Below, one piece after another: positions 7,978-16,930 of a stretch of DNA of 64,000 bases; the first letter of the stretch is position 1, and the number at the start of each line of letters is the position of its first letter. The DNA comes from an uncultured Paracoccaceae bacterium (lineage in GTDB: Bacteria > Pseudomonadota > Alphaproteobacteria > Rhodobacterales > Rhodobacteraceae): the NCBI GenBank assembly GCA_947492825.1, contig CANLNT010000001.1:2728001-2792000 (forward strand), in the 5' to 3' direction. The notes under the pieces are model-generated. The model searched no databases and was not told the DNA's origin. It was given only the letters and a program-made list of their open reading frames with translations. The translations under genes and the position numbers were made by a program.

Positions 7978-8909
7978 CCACTCAGCGCGATCATGGCGGC
8001 GGTCTGGACGCGGCAATCAAACGATATGGTGGCGTGCGCGCCGAATGGCTTGACCTGTCGACCGGGATCAATCCGGTGCCTTATCCTATTCCGCCATTGC
8101 CTGGCCACGTCTGGACGGGCTTGCCTGACACGGACGCGATGGAACGCCTGATCGGGCTTGCCCGCAGCTATTGGCAGGTACCGGACGGTGCTGCGATCTT
8201 GCCGGCCTCGGGCGCCTCGGCGCTTATTGCGCAACTGCCCCGGATGCGCCCGGCGGGCCGCGTCGAAATCCCCGGCCCCACATACAATGAACATGGGGCA
8301 GCCTTTCGGGCGGCAGGCTGGACACTGGATGAAGACGGCTATGACGCGCTGGTGGCGGTTCACCCCAACAACCCGGATGGCCTGATGTGGGATGCGGACA
8401 AACTGAATGCGCCGCTGACAATCATCGACGAAAGCTTTTGCGACGTCACACCGGGCGAAAGTCATATCGCCTTGTCCGCAAGACCCGGCACCATTGTGCT
8501 GAAGAGTTTCGGCAAATTCTGGGGGCACGCGGGTCTGCGGCTGGGCTTTGCCATCGGGGACCCCGCGATCATCACCGACCTGAAAGAGGCGCTTGGCCCC
8601 TGGCACGTATCCGGTGTGGCGCTGGCCATCGGCGCAGAGGCGTTGTCAGACCCCGCATGGGCGGATGAAACGCGGACGCGATTGGCACAAGACGCAGCAA
8701 AGCTGGACAAGATCGTCACTGCCAAAGGTGCTGTCAGCCTTGGTGGAACGGACCTGTTCCGGCTTTATCAAGTGCAGGATGCCGCCGCCGCGCAAGCACA
8801 TCTGGCCCGCCACAAGATCTGGTCGCGCATCTTCCCTTATGCCGACAATTGGCTGCGTCTGGGCTTGCCGCACCCCGACCGCTGGGCACAGGTCGAGGCC
8901 GCATTTTGA
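7974..8909 (+). CDS. cobC: Threonine-phosphate decarboxylase-type PLP enzyme
   Basis: A 311-aa class I/II aminotransferase-fold enzyme. In the family it decarboxylates L-threonine phosphate to (R)-1-aminopropan-2-yl phosphate for the corrin nucleotide loop. I see LSTGINPVPYPIP at the N-terminus, VAVHPNNPDGLMW, IIDESFCDVTP and the PLP-lysine region VLKSFGKFWGHAGLRLG. By alignment with CobD of Salmonella the Schiff-base lysine should be K181. At its 3' end it overlaps cbiB. It is called cobC in Pseudomonas/Rhodobacter usage and cobD in Salmonella. Confidence 0.9.
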   Translation: MTTQRDHGGGLDAAIKRYGGVRAEWLDLSTGINPVPYPIPPLPGHVWTGLPDTDAMERLIGLARSYWQVPDGAAILPASGASALIAQLPRMRPAGRVEIPGPTYNEHGAAFRAAGWTLDEDGYDALVAVHPNNPDGLMWDADKLNAPLTIIDESFCDVTPGESHIALSARPGTIVLKSFGKFWGHAGLRLGFAIGDPAIITDLKEALGPWHVSGVALAIGAEALSDPAWADETRTRLAQDAAKLDKIVTAKGAVSLGGTDLFRLYQVQDAAAAQAHLARHKIWSRIFPYADNWLRLGLPHPDRWAQVEAAF

Positions 8910-9814
8910 CCCTAGCCATTGGCATGATCCTTGATGCGCTGTTGGGAGAGCCCAAATGGCTGTGGTCCCGTGTGCCGCACCCTGCCGTATTGATGGGGCG
9001 GGTGATTGGATGGATGGATGAGGCGCTGAACCAGGGTGCCGCGCGCAAGGCCAAGGGGATCGCCGCGTTGGTGGTCATGGTTTTGTCGGCACTGGCCATT
9101 GGCCTGCTGTTGCGCGCAATCCCCGGCACCGTGGTCGAGGTAATCGCACTGGCAGTTCTGCTTGCGCAACGTTCGCTGTGTGACCATGTGCTGGCCGTCG
9201 CGCGCTGGATGCGCAGCAGCCTTGACGATGGTCGCCATGCGGTCGCACAGATCGTCGGCCGCGATACAAAAGAGATGACCGAGGCAGATGTTGCCCGTGC
9301 AGCCATCGAAAGCGGGGCCGAAAACCTGTCGGACGGGGTGATCGCACCGATCTTCTGGTTTGTGATCGGCGGATTGCCGGGGCTGCTGATCTACAAGATC
9401 ACCAATACCGCCGACAGCATGATCGGCTACCGCACTGACCGCCACGCAGAGTTCGGCTGGGCCGCCGCCCGGTTCGATGACTTGCTGAACTGGGTGCCTG
9501 CCCGCATCACCGCTGGGCTGATCCTGCTTGTGACCTTGCGCTTTGACGTCTTCGACGGGGTGGTCGACGATGCCCCGCTGCACCGGTCCCCCAACGCTGG
9601 CTGGCCCGAAGCGGCATTGGCCCATGCCCTGAACTTTGCCCTTTCAGGTCCGCGCGTCTATAACGGCACAGTGCAAGACTATCCTTTCGTCAACACGCGC
9701 GGCATCCGAGAGCTGAATGCCGACCACATCACAGAGGCTGTCTGGATTCTGTGGCGCGTCTGGGCGGCGGTTCTTATGCCAGCACTGTTGATCGGTCTCT
9801 TTCTGATCAGCTGA
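8906..9814 (+). CDS. cbiB: Adenosylcobinamide-phosphate synthase
   Basis: An integral membrane enzyme of ~302 aa (CbiB in Salmonella, CobD in Pseudomonas) that attaches aminopropanol or its phosphate to adenosylcobyric acid. Family signatures are LGEPKWLWSRVPHPAVLMGRVIGW, SLCDHVLAVA, RDTKEMTEADVARAAIESGAENLSDGV split over two motifs, and FWFVIGGLPGLLIYKITNTADSMIGYR. Several hydrophobic segments are present. I prefer a TTG start at 8906, which overlaps the cobC stop as TTGA; the ATG at 8924 is the alternative. The 3' end is followed closely by the transglycosylase gene. Confidence 0.92.
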   Translation: MTLAIGMILDALLGEPKWLWSRVPHPAVLMGRVIGWMDEALNQGAARKAKGIAALVVMVLSALAIGLLLRAIPGTVVEVIALAVLLAQRSLCDHVLAVARWMRSSLDDGRHAVAQIVGRDTKEMTEADVARAAIESGAENLSDGVIAPIFWFVIGGLPGLLIYKITNTADSMIGYRTDRHAEFGWAAARFDDLLNWVPARITAGLILLVTLRFDVFDGVVDDAPLHRSPNAGWPEAALAHALNFALSGPRVYNGTVQDYPFVNTRGIRELNADHITEAVWILWRVWAAVLMPALLIGLFLIS

Positions 9815-9852
9815 CCCGCTGCTAGGCTGGGCCAAACCAGACAGGAATTGCC

Positions 9853-11025
9853 ATGCGCCTTGCCTTTGCCCTCGCCCTTTTTGCCAGCCAGACCACCGCC
9901 CAGACCTGCGGCGGCCCGCTGCCCGCCTTTATTGACGGCGTAAAGGCTGAGGCGGCAGCGCAGGGCATTAGCCCCGCAGCATCGGATGCGTTCTTTGCGG
10001 GTGCCTCGCTTGACCCTGCGGTGATCAAAGCGGACCGGTCACAGGGCGTATTCCAACGTGACTTTATCGACTTTTCGCGCCGCCTGATCAGCCAAAATCG
10101 GTTGGACAATGGCCGCATTTATGGCGACCGAAATGACGCCGTCTTTGACCAAATCGCCCGCGACTATGGCATCCCCCGTGGGGTGTTGCTGGCGTTTTGG
10201 GCGTTCGAGACGGATTACGGACAGGTGCAAGGCGATTTCAACACGCGTAACGCGCTGCTGACGCTTGCACATGACTGCCGCCGGCCAGACCTGTTTCGCC
10301 CGCAATTGATCGCCGCGATTGAACTGGCCGCGCGCGGCGACATGGACCCGGACACCACTACCGGGGCCTGGGCGGGCGAGATTGGGCAGGTCCAGATGCT
10401 GCCCGAAGATATCATCGCCTACGGTCGCGACGGCGATGGCGACGGGCAGGTGACGCTCAAGACCTCAAGCGCCGATGCGCTTTTGTCGGGGGCGCATGTG
10501 CTGTCCGCATTGGGGTGGCGCGCGAATGAGCCGTGGTTGCAGGAAGTTACCGTGCCGCAAGACCTGAACTGGACGCAGACCGGCCTTGATCACAAGTTGT
10601 CGGTGGCCGACTGGCAAGCCGCAGGTGTGGCCGCGCGCAACGGCGACCTTGGCCCCGCAGACCTGCCAGCCGCGGTCCTGTTGCCGATGGGGCGCAAGGG
10701 GCCTGCGTTCCTCGCCTATCCGAATTTTGAGGTCTATTTCGAGTGGAACAAAAGCTTTGTCTACGTCACCACCGCCGCCTACTTCGCAACCCGGCTGATG
10801 GGCGCACCGCCCTATGACGCGGGCAACCCGGACGCCGGGCTTTCGGGCGATCAAATGATGGTTTTGCAAGAACGTCTGACCGCACTGGGACACGATGTCG
10901 GCGGCATTGACGGCATCCTTGGTGCCAAGACGCGCGCCGCTGTGCAGGCCGAACAACAGCGTCTTGGACTACCGGCTGATGCCTGGCCGACCCCTGCTTT
11001 TCTGTCAGCACTGTCCGCCGGTTAG
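9853..11025 (+). CDS. Lytic murein transglycosylase, MltB type, with peptidoglycan-binding domain
   Basis: A 390-aa exported protein. After a signal peptide (MRLAFALALFASQTTAQ) comes the MltB-like catalytic domain, with catalytic E119 in LLAFWAFETDYG and the GEIGQVQMLPEDIIAYG segment. A C-terminal peptidoglycan-binding helical repeat follows (~330-390; LQERLTALGHDVGGIDGILGAKTRAAVQ). It cleaves glycan strands to 1,6-anhydro-muropeptides in the periplasm. It has no lipobox, so it is soluble. It lies 38 bp after cbiB and may be co-transcribed. Confidence 0.9.
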   Translation: MRLAFALALFASQTTAQTCGGPLPAFIDGVKAEAAAQGISPAASDAFFAGASLDPAVIKADRSQGVFQRDFIDFSRRLISQNRLDNGRIYGDRNDAVFDQIARDYGIPRGVLLAFWAFETDYGQVQGDFNTRNALLTLAHDCRRPDLFRPQLIAAIELAARGDMDPDTTTGAWAGEIGQVQMLPEDIIAYGRDGDGDGQVTLKTSSADALLSGAHVLSALGWRANEPWLQEVTVPQDLNWTQTGLDHKLSVADWQAAGVAARNGDLGPADLPAAVLLPMGRKGPAFLAYPNFEVYFEWNKSFVYVTTAAYFATRLMGAPPYDAGNPDAGLSGDQMMVLQERLTALGHDVGGIDGILGAKTRAAVQAEQQRLGLPADAWPTPAFLSALSAG

Positions 11026-11390
11026 CTTTCTGCGCGCACCGGGAACCGGGTGCCGTCTTCGGTGATCAGCACCAGCCGGGTGCCGTCATGCACATACATG
11101 TCGCAGCGCGAAAAACCGGCCTCGAAAGAGGTGCAAATGACGCCACCCGCACCATCATCGCGCAGCTGCCATTCACCATAGGCACGTGCACCGTCGTTGT
11201 AGGTATAGGTGTAAATGCCTGAGACCGAAAAGAACGAGACTCCACCATCAAAAAACTCGTGCGTGCGACCCACAACCTGTGCCGCCATCGCGGCGGCATC
11301 CAGCACCTGGTCACTGGCCTTGGGTTCGAACTCCTGCGCCGCCGCTGGCCCCGCCAGCAGGGCCAGCATCCACAAAATCCGCATCGACAT
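11022..11390 (-). CDS. Small exported protein of unknown function
   Basis: About 122 aa. A signal peptide (MSMRILWMLALLAGPAAAQ) precedes a beta-rich soluble domain with YTYTYNDGARAYGEWQLRDD and two Cys residues (VICTSFEAGFSRCDMYVHDG) that could form a disulfide in the periplasm. No family was recognised. ATG 11390 puts the signal peptide at the N-terminus; a longer reading from 11432 lacks sense. It ends convergently against the transglycosylase with a 4-bp overlap. Confidence 0.7.
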   Translation of the reverse strand: MSMRILWMLALLAGPAAAQEFEPKASDQVLDAAAMAAQVVGRTHEFFDGGVSFFSVSGIYTYTYNDGARAYGEWQLRDDGAGGVICTSFEAGFSRCDMYVHDGTRLVLITEDGTRFPVRAES

Positions 11391-11503
11391 CCCTTCCGTT
11401 TGCCGCAGCTTAGCGGGTTTGAGCCACAACAAACGTCACAACTGCGCGAGGGGTCAAACCTCTGCCGCGACACCGGCCTGCTTGCGCGCTGCGGCGTGGG
11501 TGC

Positions 11504-14500
11504 TCACGCAACCATTGCTTCGGCTTTCTTCAGATCAACAGAGACAAGCTGGCTGACGCCCTGTTCGCCCATGGTGACGCCAAACAACCGGTCCATCCGG
11601 CTCATGGTCACCGCATGGTGGGTGATGATCAGGAACCGTGTTTCAGTGCGGCGCGTCATTTCGTCCAGCAGGTCGCAGAACCGGGTGACGTTGGCATCGT
11701 CCAGCGGCGCGTCGACCTCGTCGAGCACACAGATCGGCGCGGGGTTGGCAAGGAACACCGCAAAGATCAGTGCAAGGGCCGTCAGGGTCTGTTCGCCCCC
11801 CGACAACAGTGACAGCGTCGACAGCTTCTTACCCGGTGGCTGGCACATGATTTCCAGCCCCGCCTCAAGCGGGTCATCGCTTTCGACCAGCACCAGTTTC
11901 GCTTCGCCGCCACCAAAGAGGTGGGTGAAAAGCAGGCCAAAGTTCTCGTTCACCTGCTCGAAAGCGGTCAGCAGACGTTCGCGACCTTCCTTGTTGAGGC
12001 TGGCAATCCCGGACCGCAATGCAGCAATGGCCGCTTCCAGATCGGCCTTTTCGGTGACAAGCTGGTCATGTTCGACCTGCACTTCCTTGGCGTCTTCTTC
12101 GGCGCGCAGGTTTACGGCCCCTAGCGCATCGCGCTGCCGTTTGAACGTATTGACCTGCGCTTCGATGGTTTCGGCGTCCGGCATTTTGTCGGGGTCCACG
12201 TCCAACGCGTCAAGCAGTTGATCGGGGGACACCTCTTGTGCTTCCATGATCCGTTCTGCCGCTGCGGCGACGGTTTCTTTCGCGGCATCTGATCGCGCCT
12301 CTGACCGCGCGCGCGCCTCGCGCGCCTCGGACGCGCCGCGCTCGGCATCTCGCTCGACATCACTGCAGACACGCAGCGCATTTTCCGCCGCAGCCAGCGC
12401 ATCGGCAGAGGCTTTGCGCCGCCCCTCGGCCTCGTCGATCGCGTCGGCAAGTTCGGCGCGCTTGGCCGCAATCTCTTCGGGTGCGGTGACGGCAGCTTTC
12501 AACTCTTCTTCGGATTCCGCCTTGCGCGATGCCAGCTCTGCGGTGCGTTTGTTGGCCGTCTCCAACCGATGTTTCCAGCCGCTGATTTCCTTGGTGATTT
12601 CCTGACTACGCTTCAGGCGCGCCTCACCCTCGCGGCGGACCTCGTCATGGGCCGACCGGCGAGACATCATCGTGATCCGCGCGGCCTCGACCGTCATCTT
12701 GATGTCTTCGACTTCGGCCCGTGCCGCATCCAGATCGCCCAAGCCCTGCGCAGCCTTTTCCGCTTCGCCCAGCGATTTGCGCGCGGTCATCGCTTCTTCT
12801 GCATGACGTTTGGCGGCCAAGCCAAGGCTTTCCACCTTGCCCGCGCCCAAATTGCGGTCCGCCTCTGCCCGGCTGAGCGCGCGATTGGCGTCGGCAACCA
12901 GCCGGTCCGCATCGCGCCGGGCCTGCCGTGCTTTCTGGTCGGCCTCGGTCAAGTCAGCCAGACGCCGGGTCAGGCTTTCGTGCGCCTGCACCATACCCGC
13001 CGCCTTGGCGTTGGCCTCTTCAAGATCAAGCTTCAGCGTCGCCAACCGGTTCAACTGCTGCAGCCGCAGTGCTGCGGCCGACGGCGCATCCTCGGCCCCG
13101 GCGCGGAACCCGTCCCAACGCCACAAGTCGCCTTCGACACTCACCAATCGTTGGCCCGGTTTCAGATCAGCCTGCAAACGCGGGCCATCTGCGGCCTCGA
13201 CCAGCCCCACCTGCCCCATGCGGCGCACCAACACCTCTGGCACGCTCACGAAATTGGTCAGTGCCTTGACCCCCGCAGGCAAGGTCTGTGGATCGGCATA
13301 GCCGGGAAGCGCTGCCCAGCCAGATGCCGCATCATGCCCGACTGCAGGGGCGCGCAAATCGTCGGCCAAGGCAGCCCCCAGCGCTTTTTCATAACCGCCT
13401 TCGACGCGCAGCAGGTCCAGCACCTGCCCGCCTTCTGCGGTGTCACGTTCGACCATCCGGCTGAGCGCCGCGACCTCGGCCTTGAGTGCGTTTGCTTCGC
13501 CTTCGGCTTCAGACCGCATCACGCGCGCGTCGCTTTCGCGGGTCTGGGTTTCGGCCCGCGCTGCCTCTGCCTCAAGCAATGTTTCATCGGCCTTGGCTGC
13601 GGTCTCAACCGCCTGTGCCTCGGCCGCCTGTGCCGCGCCAAAGCTCGCCTCGGCATCGACCAGTGCCTGCTGCGCTTCGGCCATTGCGGCCTTGGCGCGG
13701 GCCTCTTCAGCCTCTGATTTCTCGAGCGTGGTGCGCGAATCCTCCAGCAGTCGCTGTGCCGACTGGTGCCGCGCGGCAAGGCGGGCCACATCTTCGGTCA
13801 GCTGCGAAAGATCGCCTTCACGCGCTTGCAGGGTCTGAGCGGCCTCTGCCGCTGCTGCCTTTGCCGCATCAAGGCGGCTTTCGTGCCCTTTGCCGGCCTT
13901 GGCAAGTTCTGCCGTTTCCCATTCCAGCCGTTCGATCGTCTCGCCTGCGTCCTTGTTCAGCCCCGCCTCGCGGTCGATATCGCGGCCCAACTGGTCAATC
14001 CGGCCCTGCAGCGTCTCGATCATCGACAGTGCGCGCGCTTCCTGATCCTTGAGCGTATCGCGCTGCACCTGCAGGCGTTGCAGCACGGCAGCCGCGATTG
14101 CCTCTTCCTCACGTAGGGGCGGCAGCGCCGCTTCGGCTTCGGTCCGACCTTTGGAGGCTTGCTGGGCCGTCTTCTCGGCCTGGGCTGCGGCAACGGTGCG
14201 TTCGCGCAATTGATCGGCGGCTGCGGCCAGTGCCTGATCCGCTTCTTTCCAGCGCCGGTAAAGCAACATGCCCTCGGCTTTGCGCAGCCCCTCGCCAATC
14301 TGGCGATACCGCTGTGCCTGCCGCGCCTGTCGCGCCAGCTGGCCCAATTGCGTCGCAAGCTGTTCGATCACATCATCCACACGGGTCAGGTTGGTTTCCG
14401 CCCCTTTCAGCTTCAGCTCAGCCTCGTGCCGCCGCTGGTAGAGCCCCGAGATGCCCGCCGCCTCTTCCAGAATGCGCCGTCGCGCCTTGGGTTTGGCGTT

Positions 14501-14959
14501 AATCAGCTCTGATATCTGTCCCTGCCGCACCAGCGCCGGGCTATGCGCCCCGGTCGAGGCATCCGCGAAAAGCATCTGCACATCGCGCGCGCGCACATCC
14601 TTGGTGCCGACCTTATAGGCCGAACCCGCATCCCGCGTGATCCGGCGCACGATTTCCAGGACGTCGCTGTCGTTAAACGCCGCGGGTGCCAATCGTTCGC
14701 CATTGTCGATGTGCAGCGATACTTCGGCGAAGTTACGGGCAGGCCGGGTTGCGGCACCGGCAAAGATCACGTCTTCCATGCCACCGCCGCGCATCGCGGT
14801 TGGACGGTTTTCACCCATGACCCAGCGCAGGGCTTCCAGCAGATTCGACTTACCGCAGCCGTTTGGACCAACCACACCGGTCAGCCCGTCGGCGATAATC
14901 AAATCGGTCGGGTCCACAAAGCTTTTGAAGCCGTTCAATCGTAGCTTGGAAAAACGCAA
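11504..14959 (-). CDS. smc: Chromosome segregation protein SMC
   Basis: 1151 aa, typical for bacterial SMC. The N-terminal ATPase half has Walker A GPNGCGKS at 31-38. Two long coiled-coil arms rich in A/E/K/R flank a hinge (around LLRVEGGYEKALGAALADDLR). The C-terminal half has the signature LSGGEQ at ~1052 and Walker B VLDEVDAP near 1080. SMC compacts and segregates the nucleoid with ScpA and ScpB, which are not in this window. The gene is monocistronic here. Confidence 0.97.
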   Translation of the reverse strand: MRFSKLRLNGFKSFVDPTDLIIADGLTGVVGPNGCGKSNLLEALRWVMGENRPTAMRGGGMEDVIFAGAATRPARNFAEVSLHIDNGERLAPAAFNDSDVLEIVRRITRDAGSAYKVGTKDVRARDVQMLFADASTGAHSPALVRQGQISELINAKPKARRRILEEAAGISGLYQRRHEAELKLKGAETNLTRVDDVIEQLATQLGQLARQARQAQRYRQIGEGLRKAEGMLLYRRWKEADQALAAAADQLRERTVAAAQAEKTAQQASKGRTEAEAALPPLREEEAIAAAVLQRLQVQRDTLKDQEARALSMIETLQGRIDQLGRDIDREAGLNKDAGETIERLEWETAELAKAGKGHESRLDAAKAAAAEAAQTLQAREGDLSQLTEDVARLAARHQSAQRLLEDSRTTLEKSEAEEARAKAAMAEAQQALVDAEASFGAAQAAEAQAVETAAKADETLLEAEAARAETQTRESDARVMRSEAEGEANALKAEVAALSRMVERDTAEGGQVLDLLRVEGGYEKALGAALADDLRAPAVGHDAASGWAALPGYADPQTLPAGVKALTNFVSVPEVLVRRMGQVGLVEAADGPRLQADLKPGQRLVSVEGDLWRWDGFRAGAEDAPSAAALRLQQLNRLATLKLDLEEANAKAAGMVQAHESLTRRLADLTEADQKARQARRDADRLVADANRALSRAEADRNLGAGKVESLGLAAKRHAEEAMTARKSLGEAEKAAQGLGDLDAARAEVEDIKMTVEAARITMMSRRSAHDEVRREGEARLKRSQEITKEISGWKHRLETANKRTAELASRKAESEEELKAAVTAPEEIAAKRAELADAIDEAEGRRKASADALAAAENALRVCSDVERDAERGASEAREARARSEARSDAAKETVAAAAERIMEAQEVSPDQLLDALDVDPDKMPDAETIEAQVNTFKRQRDALGAVNLRAEEDAKEVQVEHDQLVTEKADLEAAIAALRSGIASLNKEGRERLLTAFEQVNENFGLLFTHLFGGGEAKLVLVESDDPLEAGLEIMCQPPGKKLSTLSLLSGGEQTLTALALIFAVFLANPAPICVLDEVDAPLDDANVTRFCDLLDEMTRRTETRFLIITHHAVTMSRMDRLFGVTMGEQGVSQLVSVDLKKAEAMVA

Positions 14960-15329
14960 AGGTGCCTACCCCGATTCCCACATGGACCCGAAACATGACC
15001 TCCGCATCCGCCTCAAGTCAACGCAAGAGCCCCTCATATGGCCCATTTCCGCCACTTATCCACAAGATATTGCGGGTCGCTGCCCCTTTCAGTCACCAAA
15101 CCGGCCTTGTGCATAGGTCCCATTCCCCACGACCATCAACCTCTGTGGCATCCACCGGTTGGCTGCATCGCGAAAGACGTGCCTACCCGCGTTTCCGCGT
15201 CTTCAATGGCACGGTGCCCGTTTCAATTGACATCTCCGACTAAATCACTCAGGTTTATAGTATCAATCCAGCCACCCTGTTCACCGCACGGGAAGCCCGA
15301 CAATTCATGAGATGAAAGGACGTCTTCGC
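14960..15329. other. 370-bp divergent intergenic region between smc and the hemP leader
   Basis: No gene longer than a few codons is credible here. It holds an exact DnaA-box 9-mer TTATCCACA at 15056-15064, TTGACA at 15227, an iron-box-like motif at 15237-15251 and TATAGT at 15256. TTGACA and TATAGT are 23 bp apart, too far for an ordinary sigma-70 pair, so only one of them is likely to be used. The rest shows nothing I recognise. Confidence 0.6.
15237..15251 (+). promoter_or_regulatory. Iron-box-like operator upstream of hemP
   Basis: CGACTAAATCACTCA matches the fbpA-upstream box TGACTAAAACAGTCA at 12 of 15 positions. TGA-N9-TCA is the iron-Rhodo-box pattern reported for Rhodobacteraceae iron genes. 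It lies next to TATAGT and 78 bp upstream of the hemP leader ORF. Confidence 0.55.
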
Positions 15330-15392
15330 ATGTCAAAATCGTGGGTTCCGGTCAAACCGTCTGGCCGCTCAACACAAATGGAAAAAGACTGA
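15330..15392 (+). CDS. 20-codon upstream ORF overlapping the hemP start
   Basis: The frame reads MSKSWVPVKPSGRSTQMEKD and stops. An AAAGGA sequence lies 9 nt before the ATG. The stop codon shares its last base with the hemP start (TGATG), and hemP itself has only a weak SD. That suggests translational coupling, or a leader peptide controlling hemP. It is too short to judge by codon use. Confidence 0.5.
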   Translation: MSKSWVPVKPSGRSTQMEKD

Positions 15393-15559
15393 TGGACCTT
15401 CAATCCAAGGCCCCCAAGACTGACCGATCCAAGGTGCCGCCATTACATTATGATGCCCGCGATCTGATCAAGACCGGCGCAGAGGCGCGCATTGATCTGG
15501 ACGGTCAGGCCTACGTGCTGCGGATCACCCGCGCTGGCAAATTGATCCTGACCAAATGA
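15392..15559 (+). CDS. hemP: Hemin uptake protein HemP
   Basis: A 55-aa protein ending ARIDLDGQAYVLRITRAGKLILTK, the conserved HemP/HmuP C-terminal core (LxHxGxxYxLRxTxxGKLILTK type). The family is small and cytoplasmic, and is linked to haem-uptake gene expression. I chose ATG 15392 rather than the longer frame from 15341 because the family begins with a short variable tail and the start joins the 20-codon ORF as TGATG. It overlaps the next gene as ATGA. Confidence 0.9.
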   Translation: MDLQSKAPKTDRSKVPPLHYDARDLIKTGAEARIDLDGQAYVLRITRAGKLILTK

Positions 15560-16035
15560 ATGCGATGATCCCAGAGCGTGGCGGCGCAGCCGTTGGTCAT
15601 TTGCAGGATTACGACAGCCTGAAGGCGGCCGCTGTGATCTATCTGCGGATGTGGTGCGACGGCCCCGACCTGCAGTCGATTATTCAGCATGACATGACTC
15701 AGGCATTGGGCGCGGCGCGAGGTCAGCGCGTCTTTGAAGCCTTCTGCGATCTGTGCAGGTTATGCGCCCATCATGGGCGGCGGCCGCTTGCGCACCATGC
15801 CTTGCACTGCAAATGTGTCGGCGCCGACGAGGCGAGCTTTGCACAGTTTATCGCATCCGCGACAGAGGGCGACCGTGAAGATGCCATGCTGATCGCGATC
15901 TTGCTGGTACGGCCCGACGTCGCCCCCGTCGTCACCAGCCTTGCCACCCAATTTGGCATTGCGCTGAAACAGATGAAACTTTGCGCCCGGCGCGCGGCGG
16001 CCCCAAAGCCGACTGGGCGGCACCGGCTGCATTGA
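15556..16035 (+). CDS. Conserved hypothetical protein downstream of hemP
   Basis: A 159-aa soluble protein with no recognised domain. It contains a Cys/His-rich middle (FCDLCRLCAHH, HHALHCKC) followed by DEASFAQFIASATEGDRED. It overlaps hemP as ATGA, so it is co-translated with it. The DEA-ATEGD segment and general layout resemble the protein at 16942-17379 beside dps. The Cys/His cluster could bind iron or haem, by inference. Its Cys-rich part is not shared with the relative. Confidence 0.7.
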   Translation: MNAMIPERGGAAVGHLQDYDSLKAAAVIYLRMWCDGPDLQSIIQHDMTQALGAARGQRVFEAFCDLCRLCAHHGRRPLAHHALHCKCVGADEASFAQFIASATEGDREDAMLIAILLVRPDVAPVVTSLATQFGIALKQMKLCARRAAAPKPTGRHRLH

Positions 16036-16062
16036 TGCTGCACATTCACACCGGAACCAACG

Positions 16063-16308
16063 ATGCCCAAGACCCCGAGCCCCTGCATTGACGTGTGCAA
16101 ATACAAGCGCCAGGGCCATTGCATCGGCTGCGCCATGACCAAGACGCAGAAGTCGCTGTTCAAGTCACTAAAGAAGAATGCTCACCGTGCAGCCTTTGTT
16201 GACATGCTGATGGTGCAGCAGGCGCAGATGGGGAAATTTGATGGCTGGAAAACCGCCTATGCCAGGAAATGCCGCAAAAAGGGTGTGCCACCCCCGTTCG
16301 AGGTCTAG
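16063..16308 (+). CDS. DUF1289 domain-containing protein
   Basis: An 81-aa protein starting MPKTPSPCIDVCKYKRQGHC and continuing IGCAMTKTQKSLFK. The four-Cys pattern CxxxC..CxGC is the DUF1289 signature, a probable small metal-binding fold of unknown function. The C-terminal half is basic and helical. It follows the hemP gene pair in the same direction by 27 bp and ends in a clear terminator, so it is probably the last gene of an iron-regulated operon. Confidence 0.85.
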   Translation: MPKTPSPCIDVCKYKRQGHCIGCAMTKTQKSLFKSLKKNAHRAAFVDMLMVQQAQMGKFDGWKTAYARKCRKKGVPPPFEV

Positions 16309-16318
16309 CAGGCAAAGG

Positions 16319-16343
16319 CGGGCCGCAGTGCGGCCCGTCTTTG
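16319..16343 (+). terminator. Rho-independent terminator after the hemP operon
   Basis: GGGCCGC, a 3-nt loop, then GCGGCCC is followed by GTCTTTG. It lies between DUF1289 and the convergent dps stop and could serve both. Confidence 0.7.
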
Positions 16344-16364
16344 ATCGTGTTCAGCAGTGCTGAC

Positions 16365-16835
16365 TTAGCCCAGATGCGCCCGCAGCATCCACGCGAATTT
16401 TTCGTGGGTCTGGCCGCGTGCGATGCACAGGTCTTCGGTCAGCGTATCGCCGTGGTGCGCCGCCAATTCCCCGCATTCCGCAAGCGTCGCGGCTAGGGTT
16501 TCTTGCGCGGTCTTCATTACCTTGATCATTTCTTTGTCGCTGGCGCGACCATCATGTTCTGCCACTTTCGCTCGTTTCACCATGCCCGCCAAAGTACCTT
16601 CGACATGGGCATCGAGGGCGCGAATACGTTCGGCCAGATCATCTTGTGCGACGAAATGGTCTTCGTAGATCGTCTGGAACAGGTCATGCAGGGGGCCAAA
16701 AGCCATGCCCTTAACGTTCCAATGAAAATTCTGCGCAAGCATCGTTGTCACGGCGGTTTCCGCGACCGCTTGGTTCAGCGCTTCGGCAATCTGCGTCTGG
16801 GCATCGGTGCTCAGTGCTGCTGCTGTTTGTGTCAT
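16365..16835 (-). CDS. dps: Dps-family ferritin-like DNA-binding/iron storage protein
   Basis: A 156-aa four-helix protein. Ferroxidase-site residues are visible: H38 in AQNFHWNVKG, H50 in FGPLHDLF, D65 and E69 in VAQDDLAER, with the spacing of the Dps family. Dps dodecamers oxidise and store iron and protect DNA under oxidative stress. ATG 16835 is chosen because the protein family begins MTQT-like and a purine-rich stretch precedes it. An Irr-type palindrome lies 96-110 bp upstream. The gene is convergent with the hemP operon. Confidence 0.93.
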   Translation of the reverse strand: MTQTAAALSTDAQTQIAEALNQAVAETAVTTMLAQNFHWNVKGMAFGPLHDLFQTIYEDHFVAQDDLAERIRALDAHVEGTLAGMVKRAKVAEHDGRASDKEMIKVMKTAQETLAATLAECGELAAHHGDTLTEDLCIARGQTHEKFAWMLRAHLG

Positions 16836-16930
16836 TTCCAGTCTCCACTTTCGTTGAAATATGCTGGCTGGCATCAAGCTGGCTGGCTTGGACCATACAT
16901 AATCGCCGCGGCCTCTGAGGCAAGCACTTA

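Noticed and set aside
11504-14959. Several long plus-strand frames across smc
   Set aside because: They are shadows of the coiled-coil coding region, low in complexity and without start signals.
15041-15070. Replication origin near the DnaA box
   Set aside because: Only one box and no AT-rich unwinding region; alphaproteobacterial origins usually lie near hemE, not here.
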